A stretch of DNA of 52,244 nt from Gammaproteobacteria bacterium (GTDB taxonomy: Bacteria; Pseudomonadota; Gammaproteobacteria; Pseudomonadales; Halieaceae): contig JAACDF010000246.1 of the NCBI GenBank assembly GCA_009937065.1, forward strand, positions 1-52,244, in the 5' to 3' direction. This document shows positions 44,627-52,244 of this stretch, in pieces. The notes under the pieces were generated by a model, which did no database searches, was not told the DNA's origin, and worked only from the letters and a program-made list of their open reading frames with translations. The translations under genes were made by a program, and so were the position numbers. Each line of letters opens with the position of its first letter. Position 1 is the first letter of the stretch.

Positions 44627-45979
44627 ATGAGTTTTGAGCAACTAGAGGCGTGGTCAATCGCTTTTGCGGATGCGGTATGGGGCCTACCCATGGTGGCTCT
44701 TTTGCTCGGGGGTGGCGCGTTTTTTCTTATCGTATCGAGGGCATTGCCGTACCGATATCTAGGCCATGCTTTTGCCGTGATGTCAGGACGCTACGACACT
44801 CCGGATGAGGCGGGGGAGCTGTCTCATTTTCAGGCGCTTGCTGCAGCACTCTCAAATACTATGGGCTTGGGTAATATTGCGGGTGTCGCACTCGCTATTG
44901 TTGCTGGTGGTCCGGGCGCCGTGTTCTGGATGTGGATGTCTGCTGTCGTTGGCATCGCGACAAAGTTTTTTACTTGTTCTCTTGGCGTCATGTACCGCGG
45001 GTTCGATAGTGCAGGTAACTTACAGGGCGGCCCTATGTACGTCATCCGCGAGGCCCTACCGCGGAGCTATTATCCGCTTGCAGTCCTATTTTGCGTTGCC
45101 GGCCTTATCGGCACATTACCCATGTTTCAGGCCAATCAATTGACAGCATTGATTGGTCAGACGGTATTTAATGGAGCACCGCCCGTATGGTCTGGCCTGG
45201 CTACAGGATTAGTTCTGGCTGTTTTGGTGGGTACGGTTATCTTCGGCGGACTACCACGCGTTGCCATGGTAGCCGTTCGATCTCTGCCGGCAATGGTCAT
45301 TGTGTACGTGACCATGACGCTCTATGTGGTTTTGACTCACCTTAGTGAGGTGCCGTCACTTTTGTGGCTCATCGTATCTGAAGCGTTCAACCCCACGGCA
45401 GTGGGTGGTGGATTTGTCGGCATCATGCTCATCGGCGTGAGTCGTGGTGTTTTCTCCAATGAGGCTGGCGTTGGTACCGAGGTAATGGCGCATGGTGCGG
45501 CTAAGACCAATGAGCCCATTCGCGAGGGAATGGTGGCCACCTTGGGACCCATTTTCGATACTTTGCTTGTGTGTACTTGTACGGCACTGGTCATCCTGCT
45601 CGCCGGCGGGTGGCAAGATCCGGGCGAGCTATCTGGCATTACGCTCACCGCTAACGCGGTGCAGAAAGAAATGGGCACGATTGGGTTGCTGGCGCTGGGG
45701 TTTGTGGCACTGATTCTCAGCACTACCACGATGTTCACTGGTTGGTACTTCGGTGCTAAATGCTTCGGATTTCTGGCAGGCGCCCAGTGGCAGCCTTACT
45801 TTCGGTGGTTCTTTATCGCGGCGGTTGTCTTCGGTGCCAGCGTGAGCGTAGATGTTGTCTTTAATCTTATTTCCGGCAGTTATGGCCTCATGGCGCTTCC
45901 AACCATGGTCAGCACCATTATTTTGGCGCCTAAAGTGATGACTGCTGCGAGAGACTATTTTGCGAGACTGGACGCCTAG
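44627..45979 (+). CDS. Sodium:alanine symporter family (AGCS) transporter
   Basis: 450 residues, about ten to twelve helices. Family blocks: AALSNTMGLGNIAGVALAI with GGPGAVFWMW (sodium/substrate region), MYRGFDSAGNLQGGPMY, and SNEAGVGTEVMAHGAAKTNEP. It imports alanine, glycine or a related small amino acid with Na+. The next gene on the strand, a 91-residue membrane protein 59 bp downstream, may be co-transcribed. Only AGAG precedes ATG 44627 as a Shine-Dalgarno. Confidence 0.93.
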   Translation: MSFEQLEAWSIAFADAVWGLPMVALLLGGGAFFLIVSRALPYRYLGHAFAVMSGRYDTPDEAGELSHFQALAAALSNTMGLGNIAGVALAIVAGGPGAVFWMWMSAVVGIATKFFTCSLGVMYRGFDSAGNLQGGPMYVIREALPRSYYPLAVLFCVAGLIGTLPMFQANQLTALIGQTVFNGAPPVWSGLATGLVLAVLVGTVIFGGLPRVAMVAVRSLPAMVIVYVTMTLYVVLTHLSEVPSLLWLIVSEAFNPTAVGGGFVGIMLIGVSRGVFSNEAGVGTEVMAHGAAKTNEPIREGMVATLGPIFDTLLVCTCTALVILLAGGWQDPGELSGITLTANAVQKEMGTIGLLALGFVALILSTTTMFTGWYFGAKCFGFLAGAQWQPYFRWFFIAAVVFGASVSVDVVFNLISGSYGLMALPTMVSTIILAPKVMTAARDYFARLDA

Positions 45980-46038
45980 CGCCCTAGTTTTTTTCAGTAA
46001 GCAAGCGTAGCGTTTATACAAATAACCGAGAACAAATC

Positions 46039-46314
46039 ATGAGCGATGACATCAACCTGGAAGGCATAGTGCTAAAGCCTGATACGGGTGTTCAGGATTT
46101 CATCAAGCGGTTTGGGTATTTACTCGTCGCGGTGGGCGTGGCCTGGGGTGGTCTGCCTATTTTACTCATCGAAAACGACACCCTCTTCGCCGCCACTACT
46201 GGTATTTTGGGATCGCTCTTTTTTATTGCGTCGGGCGTGGCTTTTCTCACGCTGTCTAAAATCATTGAGCTTTTGCGAGAGATCCGCGATGCCAATCACA
46301 CCATTGTTGATTGA
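46039..46314 (+). CDS. Small two-helix membrane protein, unknown
   Basis: 91 residues: an acidic cytoplasmic-looking start (MSDDINLEG), then helix 1 (YLLVAVGVAWGGLPILLI), helix 2 (GILGSLFFIASGVAFLTL) and a charged amphipathic tail (SKIIELLREIRDANHTIVD). I recognise no family. The codon pattern and clean hydrophobic helices argue for a real gene although the Shine-Dalgarno is weak. Being 59 bp behind the AGCS symporter it could be an accessory subunit, or the first gene of a transcript with the serine hydrolase 120 bp later. Confidence 0.65.
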   Translation: MSDDINLEGIVLKPDTGVQDFIKRFGYLLVAVGVAWGGLPILLIENDTLFAATTGILGSLFFIASGVAFLTLSKIIELLREIRDANHTIVD

Positions 46315-46434
46315 CTGAATAGTCTGTCGACAGGGATTGTTGTAAACAAGGTTTCTGTTCATGAAGTATATGTCAGGCATAGTCTTTTTTTGAAAGGAGT
46401 AGATTGAGGTACACACAATCTCAACGTCAGAAGC

Positions 46435-47793
46435 ATGTTTCGAATTCTTATTATTGTTGTCGTTATCGCCGCCTCAGCGGCCCTTTGGGTGCTGCATGGC
46501 GCGGCTAAAATTGGTGTGGGTTACGCCGCCAAACAATTATGTTCGGGTGTGTTTGTGAGTCACCTACCGGCCGACTTTGTGCTTGAAAAGGACATTATTC
46601 CCAGACTGAAAACCGTTGCCGGCATGGATCGATTTGCCAAAGCTAAAGTGGGCGAGGCATCGGCAACCCTCTCTATATTGACCGCAACAGCCACCGCGAG
46701 CTATCGCGATCGCTATGGCTGTGCGCTTCATGCGGAGGAGACAGCGAACCCCGAGGCACTTGAGCAGGAGCGAGTGGAACGTAGCGTTGCCATTGAGACA
46801 GTTCAATCGAGCAATCCTGTCATCGAGTCCGCGATTGATGAGTTGTTTGAAGAGCTCCCAGGTGGCGGTAGAAACACGTTGGCGGTGCTGGTCATGCATG
46901 GCGGGGAGATCGTCTCTGAGCGCTACGCCGCGCCCGTCAGCCCCCGCACCCGCCTTCAGGGCTGGTCAATGAACAAAAGCCTCATGGCCTCTTGGGTCGG
47001 GATCCAGGTTGAGCGGGGCGCTATTGACCTCTCGATGCTCGTCAAAGAGCGGCTACTAGCATTGGGTACTTCAGCTTCTGCTGTGTCTGCAGTGGACGAG
47101 GCGCTCACCCTCGAGCATCTGATTACCATGGCGAGCGGCCTCGATTTCGACGAGCGTTATTTGCCCGGTGACGACGTGACCGAAATGCTCTATGGCGGTG
47201 TACCCATGTGGCAGATTCCACTGGCGCAGGGTCATCGAGTAGATCCGGGGCAAGAGTTTGTGTACTCGAGTGGCGATACCAATGTCGTATCTTATTTGTG
47301 GCAGGCCTCGCTAGAGGGTGAAGCCTACGTAGACTGGATTGACCGGGAAGTAAATCAGCGGTTGGGACTCGATAATCCGTTGCTTGAGCCCGACATCAGC
47401 GGTGTGCAGGTGGGTTCCAGTTTTGCTTACTTAACGGCTCGCGATTGGGCCAAATACGGTCAATGGTGGCTCGATGCCTGGCATGGTCGTGATGCAGCTT
47501 TATCGAGTGACTGGCAGCAGCGAGCCGCAGCACCAAGCGCTACCGCGGATTTCTATGGCTTGAGCTTCTGGTTGAATACACGTTTCAGAGACTATCCCGG
47601 ATTACCCGAAAATACGTTTCATGCGGGTGGCAATTCGGGCCAGTTTGTCATCGTGGCGCCGGAGGCTGAGCTTGTTATTGTCAGGCTAGGTTTAACGCTT
47701 GATGAGTCAGCGGTTGCGCTAGCAGAGCCGCTTGCGAAAATTTATGCGGAACTCACCAGGTCTGAGCCCTTAGCGATTCACATCAACCAATAA
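46435..47793 (+). CDS. Membrane-anchored beta-lactamase-fold serine hydrolase
   Basis: 452 residues. An N-terminal hydrophobic helix (FRILIIVVVIAASAALWVL) is followed by a ~110-residue region and then the serine-hydrolase domain: WSMNKSLMASW (Ser178, Lys181 as SxxK), MASGLDFDERY, VYSSGDTNVVSY (Tyr of the YxN/YxS motif) and FHAGGNSGQFV in place of KTG. This order resembles 6-aminohexanoate-dimer hydrolase/EstB-type amidases and esterases. It probably acts at the periplasmic face. No good Shine-Dalgarno is next to ATG 46435; an AAAGGAG at 46393 is too far and followed by an in-frame stop. The last 24 bases overlap the convergent AcuI-like gene. Confidence 0.88.
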   Translation: MFRILIIVVVIAASAALWVLHGAAKIGVGYAAKQLCSGVFVSHLPADFVLEKDIIPRLKTVAGMDRFAKAKVGEASATLSILTATATASYRDRYGCALHAEETANPEALEQERVERSVAIETVQSSNPVIESAIDELFEELPGGGRNTLAVLVMHGGEIVSERYAAPVSPRTRLQGWSMNKSLMASWVGIQVERGAIDLSMLVKERLLALGTSASAVSAVDEALTLEHLITMASGLDFDERYLPGDDVTEMLYGGVPMWQIPLAQGHRVDPGQEFVYSSGDTNVVSYLWQASLEGEAYVDWIDREVNQRLGLDNPLLEPDISGVQVGSSFAYLTARDWAKYGQWWLDAWHGRDAALSSDWQQRAAAPSATADFYGLSFWLNTRFRDYPGLPENTFHAGGNSGQFVIVAPEAELVIVRLGLTLDESAVALAEPLAKIYAELTRSEPLAIHINQ

Positions 47794-48753
47794 TCGACCG
47801 GTTACTTTTCCTGCCAGCACGTCCGGTGCGACATCGTTGATATCGGATAATCCAATTTCCGTGACCATGGTTTCAAGCCGCTCGAGGTCCATATCACGGG
47901 CCAATCGAGCCCAGGCAGCCAGCCGTGGGCCACTCGGTGCCATGACACTATCAATGCCACGCAAAATGACACCTCTCAGGATAAACGGCATGACAGTTGC
48001 TGGGAGCGCCGCGCTTTCGGCGAGACCGCAGGCTGTGACGACACCGCCATAGCGTGTTTGTGCACAGGCGTTTGCCAAGGTGTTGCCACCAACCGCGTCG
48101 ACGACCCCCGCCCATTGCTCTGCCTGCAGTGGTTTGCCTGCTTCCGAAAGTGTGTTGCGATCAATAATCGATGTCGCACCCAGATGCTTTAAGTAATTGG
48201 CCGCGTCAGGTTTGCCAGTGGACGCCGCGACCGAGAATTGTCGCGCGGCCAACAGTGCGACCGCTACACTTCCCACGCCACCACTGGCGCCCGTGACAAG
48301 GATATCGCCATGGTCAGGTGTAACCCCTTGTGCCTCGAGCGCGTCTACGCAGAGCGCAGCCGTATAGCCGGCGGTTCCGATGGCCATCGCATGGCGTGTG
48401 CTTATGTTTTGTGGAAGCTTCACCAGAAAACTCGCCGGCACGCGCGCGTACTGGGCCAATCCACCTGAGTGGCCCTCGCCCATGCCCCAGCCGTTAACAA
48501 CCACACGGTCACCCACCTGCCAATCGGAGTCATCGCTCTCCTCAATGGTCCCAGCCAGATCGATACCGGGTACCAAAGGGTATTTCCTGATGATGGGCGC
48601 AGTCGCAGTCACCGCCAACGCGTCTTTGTAGTTGATGGTGCTGTAATCCACCTTAATCAGAACACCAGAGTCGGCAAGTGTGCCTTTATCGATTTGAGTG
48701 ACTGCGACCTTGTGCTGGTCGTCGTCCTTGGTGGCGAGTAATGCGTTAAACAT
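47770..48753 (-). CDS. acuI: AcuI/YhdH family acrylyl-CoA reductase-type oxidoreductase
   Basis: 327-residue medium-chain zinc-independent reductase. VDYSTINYKDALAVTA, PLVPGIDLAGTIEES, GWGMGEGHSGGLAQYARV and the NADPH site DILVTGASGGVGSVAVAL are characteristic of the YhdH/AcuI branch, which reduces acryloyl-CoA to propionyl-CoA and protects against acrylate from DMSP or other C3 metabolism. No DMSP lyase or demethylase is in the window, so the acrylate source is not known. GAGG is eight bases before ATG 48753. It overlaps the convergent serine hydrolase by 24 bp and is divergent from an alpha/beta hydrolase. Confidence 0.9.
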   Translation of the reverse strand: MFNALLATKDDDQHKVAVTQIDKGTLADSGVLIKVDYSTINYKDALAVTATAPIIRKYPLVPGIDLAGTIEESDDSDWQVGDRVVVNGWGMGEGHSGGLAQYARVPASFLVKLPQNISTRHAMAIGTAGYTAALCVDALEAQGVTPDHGDILVTGASGGVGSVAVALLAARQFSVAASTGKPDAANYLKHLGATSIIDRNTLSEAGKPLQAEQWAGVVDAVGGNTLANACAQTRYGGVVTACGLAESAALPATVMPFILRGVILRGIDSVMAPSGPRLAAWARLARDMDLERLETMVTEIGLSDINDVAPDVLAGKVTGRLLVDVNR

Positions 48754-48922
48754 GGGTATTACCTCGAGTTTGTCTGGTTCTTATCATTGAGAATGAGCAG
48801 TGCAGAGAGTACGCGATATCGGTCTAAAAGAGATTACTTTTGGCTGATCTATGCGTTCGCGTGATCGTGATTCCTCATTTCACAAGGGCTGGTGTTATGG
48901 TGAGCAAAAAAGGATAAGCACC

Positions 48923-50077
48923 ATGTCAGTTCGTGTCATCAGAGAGCCTTTCCCCATCGTGTCTGTTGAGAAGTCGTCTTTCAAAGAGACCTACGGCGGC
49001 GCCGAAGACATTGTCATGGTGTTTTGCACTTTAATCCGCACCGAGCAGCCGTCGGAGACTTGTCTCGTGACCATGCACCCGATCGGCGGCACAGGATGGC
49101 TACCCGTGATGAGTCAGTTTGCGCGCGCCGGTGTTCACGTTCTGGCCTGTGACAGCCGCTACCGCGGCGCAGATTACGCACTCAATATGGAAAAGGTGAC
49201 CATGGACTTGGGCTCAGCGGTTCGTCACGCACGCGAGGTACTGGGATACAAGCATGTGGTCCTCCTGGGCTGGAGTGGAGGAGGGTCGCTGTCCGCGTTT
49301 TACCAGGCTCAGGCTGAGCAGCCGACAGTGACATCGAGTCCCTGCGGTGGTGGCCCCGACCTGACCACTGCCGGCCTACTGCCGGCCGATGCAGTGGTCA
49401 TGATGGCGGCACATGTCTCTCGCCACGGTACCCTCACCGAGTGGATCGATCCGTCGATTACAGATGAGAACGACCCCGATAAACGAGACTCTGAGCTCGA
49501 TCTCTACTCAGGGCTGATACTGCCGCCCTATGAGCCGGATTTTCTGGCGCGTTACCGTGCAGCTCAGGTGGCGCGAAATCGTAAAATCACGGCCTGGGTA
49601 AAACATAAACTGGCTGAACTCCGGGACGCGGGCCGAGAAAACGAGGAGTTCGCCTTTGTGACCCATGGCACCATGGCGGATCCGCGCTGGCTTGACCCGT
49701 CTGTCGACCCGAACGATAGGGTGTCTGGCACCTGCTATCTGGGCGACCCTCGGGTGGTGAACAACGGACCAGTGGGGTTGGCGCGTTTTTGCACCTTGAG
49801 ATCATGGCTTTCGCAATGGAGTTTTGATGATGCCAATGCCTGTGGCCCAACCAGCCTGGCGAAGGTAACTAAGCCGGTCTTGGTCGTTGGGAACACGGCC
49901 GATGACGCATGCACTCCGAGCCATACAAATGCTTTATTCGATGCCGTGGCCCATGAACGCAAAGCAAAAGTTGAGATCAAGGGCGCGAATCATTACTACA
50001 TGGGACAACCTGAGCTCGCGGCCGAGGCCACTGGCGTGGTCCTAGATTGGCTGCGGGACTACGACTTCCCCGTCTAA
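48923..50077 (+). CDS. Alpha/beta hydrolase
   Basis: 384 residues from ATG 48923, which has AAAGGATA eight bases upstream; the frame is open 24 codons earlier without a ribosome site. The hydrolase elements are MHPIGGTGWLP (oxyanion region), CDSRYRGADY, the nucleophile elbow LLGWSGGGSL (Ser118), VVGNTADDACTPSH (acid) and KGANHYYMG (His). A large insertion between residues ~125 and 300 forms a lid. No signal peptide, so cytosolic. Substrate unknown, probably an ester or C-C bond in a catabolic acid. It converges on the VOC gene (19 bp). Confidence 0.88.
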   Translation: MSVRVIREPFPIVSVEKSSFKETYGGAEDIVMVFCTLIRTEQPSETCLVTMHPIGGTGWLPVMSQFARAGVHVLACDSRYRGADYALNMEKVTMDLGSAVRHAREVLGYKHVVLLGWSGGGSLSAFYQAQAEQPTVTSSPCGGGPDLTTAGLLPADAVVMMAAHVSRHGTLTEWIDPSITDENDPDKRDSELDLYSGLILPPYEPDFLARYRAAQVARNRKITAWVKHKLAELRDAGRENEEFAFVTHGTMADPRWLDPSVDPNDRVSGTCYLGDPRVVNNGPVGLARFCTLRSWLSQWSFDDANACGPTSLAKVTKPVLVVGNTADDACTPSHTNALFDAVAHERKAKVEIKGANHYYMGQPELAAEATGVVLDWLRDYDFPV

Positions 50078-50096
50078 TATCGCTTCCTATAACGCC

Positions 50097-50798
50097 TCAG
50101 GCTTCAGTTGTCAGGCTCGGTGGAACTCGATCCTCAGAGCGTGTTTTGAAGTCGCTATCGGCCATCTTCAGCATCATTGGATACGCCTCTTTCGGGTAAG
50201 CGAGATGCGGTTTTTCCGGATCAAAGTCGGGCTGTTCGACGGTGCCGCCGAGTCCTTCGTACGAGGCTGGCTGCACATACTGTTGCAGTTCCTCAGAAGA
50301 GATACCTGCAAGCTCTACAACCTCAGGGTCGATCCACATTCCCTGATTATCAAGTGGATGCTCCACTTGATCACTGGTCGCGACTTCGAGCGTCAGATTC
50401 TCTGGGCCGGCGAAGTAAATCGAATGGCATAAACCGTGATCTAGCGGCCCGAATACGGGTACGCCGCGCGATCGTATGCGGTCACGCATTGTCAGAAGCT
50501 CATCCATCGTGTCAACGTTGAAGGCAATATGCTGCATTGTGCCTGGAGCGGACGACCCGGCACCCGTGCCGGCATGGGTCTGACCCATGACGGTCTCTTT
50601 GCTCTCGTTTCCTGGTATGAAAACGAAGGAGAATGATGCGTCTCCCATCTGTAGGAAGGCATGCCAGGCATTGGGCACACCGTGCATCCAAAATAAGCCT
50701 TGAAGTGACATGCCCAACACGTCTGAGAAAAATGAGATCTGCGACTTCATGTCGGCCGTTGAGATGGCGATATGGTGAACGGCGTTGGGTGTGGTCAT
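50097..50798 (-). CDS. VOC superfamily (glyoxalase/extradiol dioxygenase fold) protein
   Basis: 233 residues from ATG 50798, chosen because GGAGAG lies seven to nine bases upstream; the frame is open 19 codons further. The two beta-alpha-beta-beta-beta modules carry metal ligands in AVHHIAISTADM (His), MQHIAFNV (His) and NLTLEVATS (Glu), the pattern of Fe/Mn extradiol dioxygenases and glyoxalases. A ~70-residue C-terminal tail follows that may mediate oligomerisation. It probably acts on a catechol-like or dicarbonyl compound (inference). It is divergent from the PhyH-EthD pair (142 bp). Confidence 0.85.
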   Translation of the reverse strand: MTTPNAVHHIAISTADMKSQISFFSDVLGMSLQGLFWMHGVPNAWHAFLQMGDASFSFVFIPGNESKETVMGQTHAGTGAGSSAPGTMQHIAFNVDTMDELLTMRDRIRSRGVPVFGPLDHGLCHSIYFAGPENLTLEVATSDQVEHPLDNQGMWIDPEVVELAGISSEELQQYVQPASYEGLGGTVEQPDFDPEKPHLAYPKEAYPMMLKMADSDFKTRSEDRVPPSLTTEA

Positions 50799-50940
50799 AG
50801 TCCACTCTCCTCTGTCTGACCTACTGAGTCTGCCTAGTGCGCGGGTGCTGATCAATAGGACAGCTCTATGGACACCATCACGGAGTCATTTACTATGCCT
50901 AGAAGCGATCGCCAAAGAGCAAAAATAAAGAGAGGGCAAT

Positions 50941-51831
50941 ATGGCTACGATCGAACATCTGAGCGCCGACGCTACCACCGACGCAATTGTTGAAGTGCTG
51001 GAGCGCGATGGCGCCGTCATCATCGATGGATTAATGGCCTCAGATGAAGTGGACCGATTGAATGCAGAGTTAGCCCCCTTTCTATCAAAGGAAGTCTTCG
51101 GGAGAGACGAGTTCACTGGCTACAAAACTCAGCGTATTGGGGCACTCATTGCTCGTTCCCGCGCCTGTCAGGACGTTGCGATCAATCCACTGATGCTTGC
51201 TTCAGCACGGCAGTATTTGGCGCAGTTCTGTGATGACATTCAGTTGCACTTCACGTCCGCCGTGGCCATAGCGCCTGGCGAGAGTGCTCAAATCTTGCAT
51301 CGCGACCGCGGCATATGGGGTGGTTATTTACCGCGTCGTGTGGAGCCCCTGTTTAGCACTATCTGGGCGATTACTCCCTTCACTCAGGAGAACGGAGCGA
51401 CTCAGGTCGTGCCAGGTTCACACCTGTGGGATAAGGATCGCTTACCCGAGCCCCATGAAATTGCTTACGCTGAAATGGCGTCAGGGGCTGTGCTTTGCTA
51501 CACGGGCACTGTGCTTCACGGCGGGGGGGCTAACTCGACCGCAGATCAAGTGCGCACGGGGGTATTCATGCATTACGCGCTCAGCTGGTTGCGCCAGGAA
51601 GAGAACCAATACCTCTCTTGCCCGCCCCATCACGCGAGCAAGTTGAGTTCAGAGTTACGGGCGCTCATAGGCTATTCTAAAGGTGGTTATGTGCTTGGCT
51701 TCTACTCTGACCCAGACGACGAGTCAGCACGCTACGAATCGGTCAGCCCAGAACATATGTTTGGTGAGACGGCGGAGCGATTCGGCGCCATCAAGGGTGC
51801 TGATCATGTTGTTTCTTCTTCCATGAAATGA
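50941..51831 (+). CDS. Phytanoyl-CoA dioxygenase (PhyH) family protein
   Basis: 296 residues of the Fe(II)/2-oxoglutarate PhyH family. The iron ligands are ILHRDRG (His120, Asp122) and VLHGGGAN (His193); FTQENGATQVVPGSHLWD is the family core. PhyH proteins hydroxylate fatty acyl-CoAs, ectoine or many secondary metabolites. GAGGG precedes ATG 50941 by five bases. The EthD-domain gene starts 51 bp later with its own strong ribosome site, so the two are likely an operon. Confidence 0.92.
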   Translation: MATIEHLSADATTDAIVEVLERDGAVIIDGLMASDEVDRLNAELAPFLSKEVFGRDEFTGYKTQRIGALIARSRACQDVAINPLMLASARQYLAQFCDDIQLHFTSAVAIAPGESAQILHRDRGIWGGYLPRRVEPLFSTIWAITPFTQENGATQVVPGSHLWDKDRLPEPHEIAYAEMASGAVLCYTGTVLHGGGANSTADQVRTGVFMHYALSWLRQEENQYLSCPPHHASKLSSELRALIGYSKGGYVLGFYSDPDDESARYESVSPEHMFGETAERFGAIKGADHVVSSSMK

Positions 51832-51882
51832 TCGAAGAGACCCGCGCGATATTATCGGCCACAACTTGTAGGAGGTTGCGGA

Positions 51883-52244
51883 GTGATCAAGGTAGTGACG
51901 TTATTGTATAAACGATCCGATCTTTCGGCCGAAGAATTTCGCGACTACTACGAGTCGCACCACCGGTTCTTGGGTGAAAAGTATCTGAGCCCGCATGCGC
52001 TTAAGTACATCCGTCGATACCCCATTTTGGCGGGTGATGGGGCGGATACACCGGGGTTCGACGTCATGATGGAAGTGTGGTTTGAAAACTACTATTCCAT
52101 GGAAGCGGCAATGGCAGATATGAGCGCGGAGGAAGCACAGCGTGAATTGGCGAGGGATGAGGAGCAGTTATTCGATCGCGATCGAACGCAGAGCTTTATC
52201 GTCGACGAATGCGAGTCCGACCTAGATGCCGATGCCGATGCCGA
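51883..52244 (+). CDS. EthD-domain protein, C-terminus outside the window
   Basis: GTG at 51883 with AGGAGG (51870-51875) seven bases upstream opens a frame that runs off the right edge after 120 codons. The translation IKVVTLLYKRSDLSAEEF, YYESHHRFLGEKYL and FDVMMEVWFENYYSMEAAM is a dimeric alpha-beta-barrel EthD domain, found in ether- or polyketide-related and aromatic catabolic operons. The visible end is an acidic DLDADADAD tract encoded by GATGCC repeats. Probably co-transcribed with PhyH. Confidence 0.85.
   Translation, partial: MIKVVTLLYKRSDLSAEEFRDYYESHHRFLGEKYLSPHALKYIRRYPILAGDGADTPGFDVMMEVWFENYYSMEAAMADMSAEEAQRELARDEEQLFDRDRTQSFIVDECESDLDADADA
52225..52244 (+). repeat. GATGCC hexanucleotide tandem repeat, truncated by the window edge
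   Basis: GATGCC is repeated three times and continues as GA at the last base, inside the EthD frame, encoding alternating Asp-Ala. Its full length cannot be seen. Confidence 0.8.

Noticed and set aside
46393-46399. AAAGGAG ribosome-like site upstream of the serine hydrolase
   Set aside because: The only nearby start, TTG at 46404, is out of frame with the hydrolase, and the hydrolase frame has a TGA stop at 46405.
48781-48799. Fur-like dyad TCATT-GAG-AATGA between the AcuI and hydrolase genes
   Set aside because: Short dyad with poor match to the full Fur consensus and no iron-related gene beside it.
1-52244. Defence system, CRISPR, prophage or transposon
   Set aside because: No repeat arrays, integrase, transposase, nuclease or toxin-antitoxin gene was found in either strand.

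Overview
The window (52,244 bp) is a gene-dense bacterial chromosome segment with 43 supportable protein genes on both strands. I see no rRNA, tRNA, CRISPR array, insertion sequence, phage gene or plasmid function. TonB-dependent receptors, exported lipoproteins, Na+-coupled transporters (two SSS, one AGCS), a GH17 beta-1,3-glucanase, a GH36 alpha-galactosidase and many fatty-acid or xenobiotic type enzymes (class III CoA-transferases, SDRs, GSTs, PhyH, TauD) suggest an aerobic heterotrophic marine gammaproteobacterium, perhaps of the OM60/NOR5 (Halieaceae) kind. That placement is inference from gene content and moderate GC; no marker gene is present.

Region by region. 1-8.7 kb: two divergent SSS-type sugar symporters, a GH36 alpha-galactosidase, an exported ADP-ribosylglycohydrolase-fold protein with a metallo-beta-lactamase-fold hydrolase directly behind it, and a lipoprotein S9 peptidase. 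8.7-13 kb: an extended GST-like protein, HMG-CoA lyase, a class III CoA-transferase meeting it tail to tail, and an SDR. 13-24 kb: a large TonB-dependent receptor, a YtcJ-like amidohydrolase, an orphan formyltransferase, an APC permease, an MFS transporter and a penicillin/AHL-acylase family Ntn-hydrolase. 24-31 kb: a tight minus-strand operon (GST, CoA-transferase, atypical SDR, TauD/TfdA dioxygenase, 2-keto-4-pentenoate-hydratase-like), then a PlsC-like acyltransferase, an SDR and an HSL-type esterase. 31-36 kb: a beta-lactamase-fold esterase, MAPEG protein, GH17 lipoprotein glucanase, ferric-reductase-like membrane protein and a small cysteine-containing lipoprotein. 36-43.5 kb: a Fur-box-controlled siderophore-type TonB receptor, a GC-rich S9 peptidase, a SnoaL-like protein with an alpha/beta hydrolase, and a ZntB-like transporter. 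43.5-52 kb: an SDR, an AGCS symporter with a small membrane protein, a second beta-lactamase-fold hydrolase, an AcuI/YhdH reductase, an alpha/beta hydrolase, a VOC dioxygenase-fold protein, a PhyH dioxygenase and a truncated EthD-domain protein.

Together the genes look like a catabolic and nutrient-scavenging region: outer-membrane uptake, exported peptide, amide and glycan hydrolases, inner-membrane transport, then CoA-dependent and oxygenase-based degradation. No gene in 52 kb looks like a transcription factor or two-component system, so control must be global (the Fur box) or encoded elsewhere. The strongest candidates for something undescribed are the 24.0-28.3 kb operon, whose SDR lacks the canonical Tyr-Lys pair, and the exported ADP-ribosylglycohydrolase/MBL pair beside the alpha-galactosidase. 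No defence or other known exotic system is visible.
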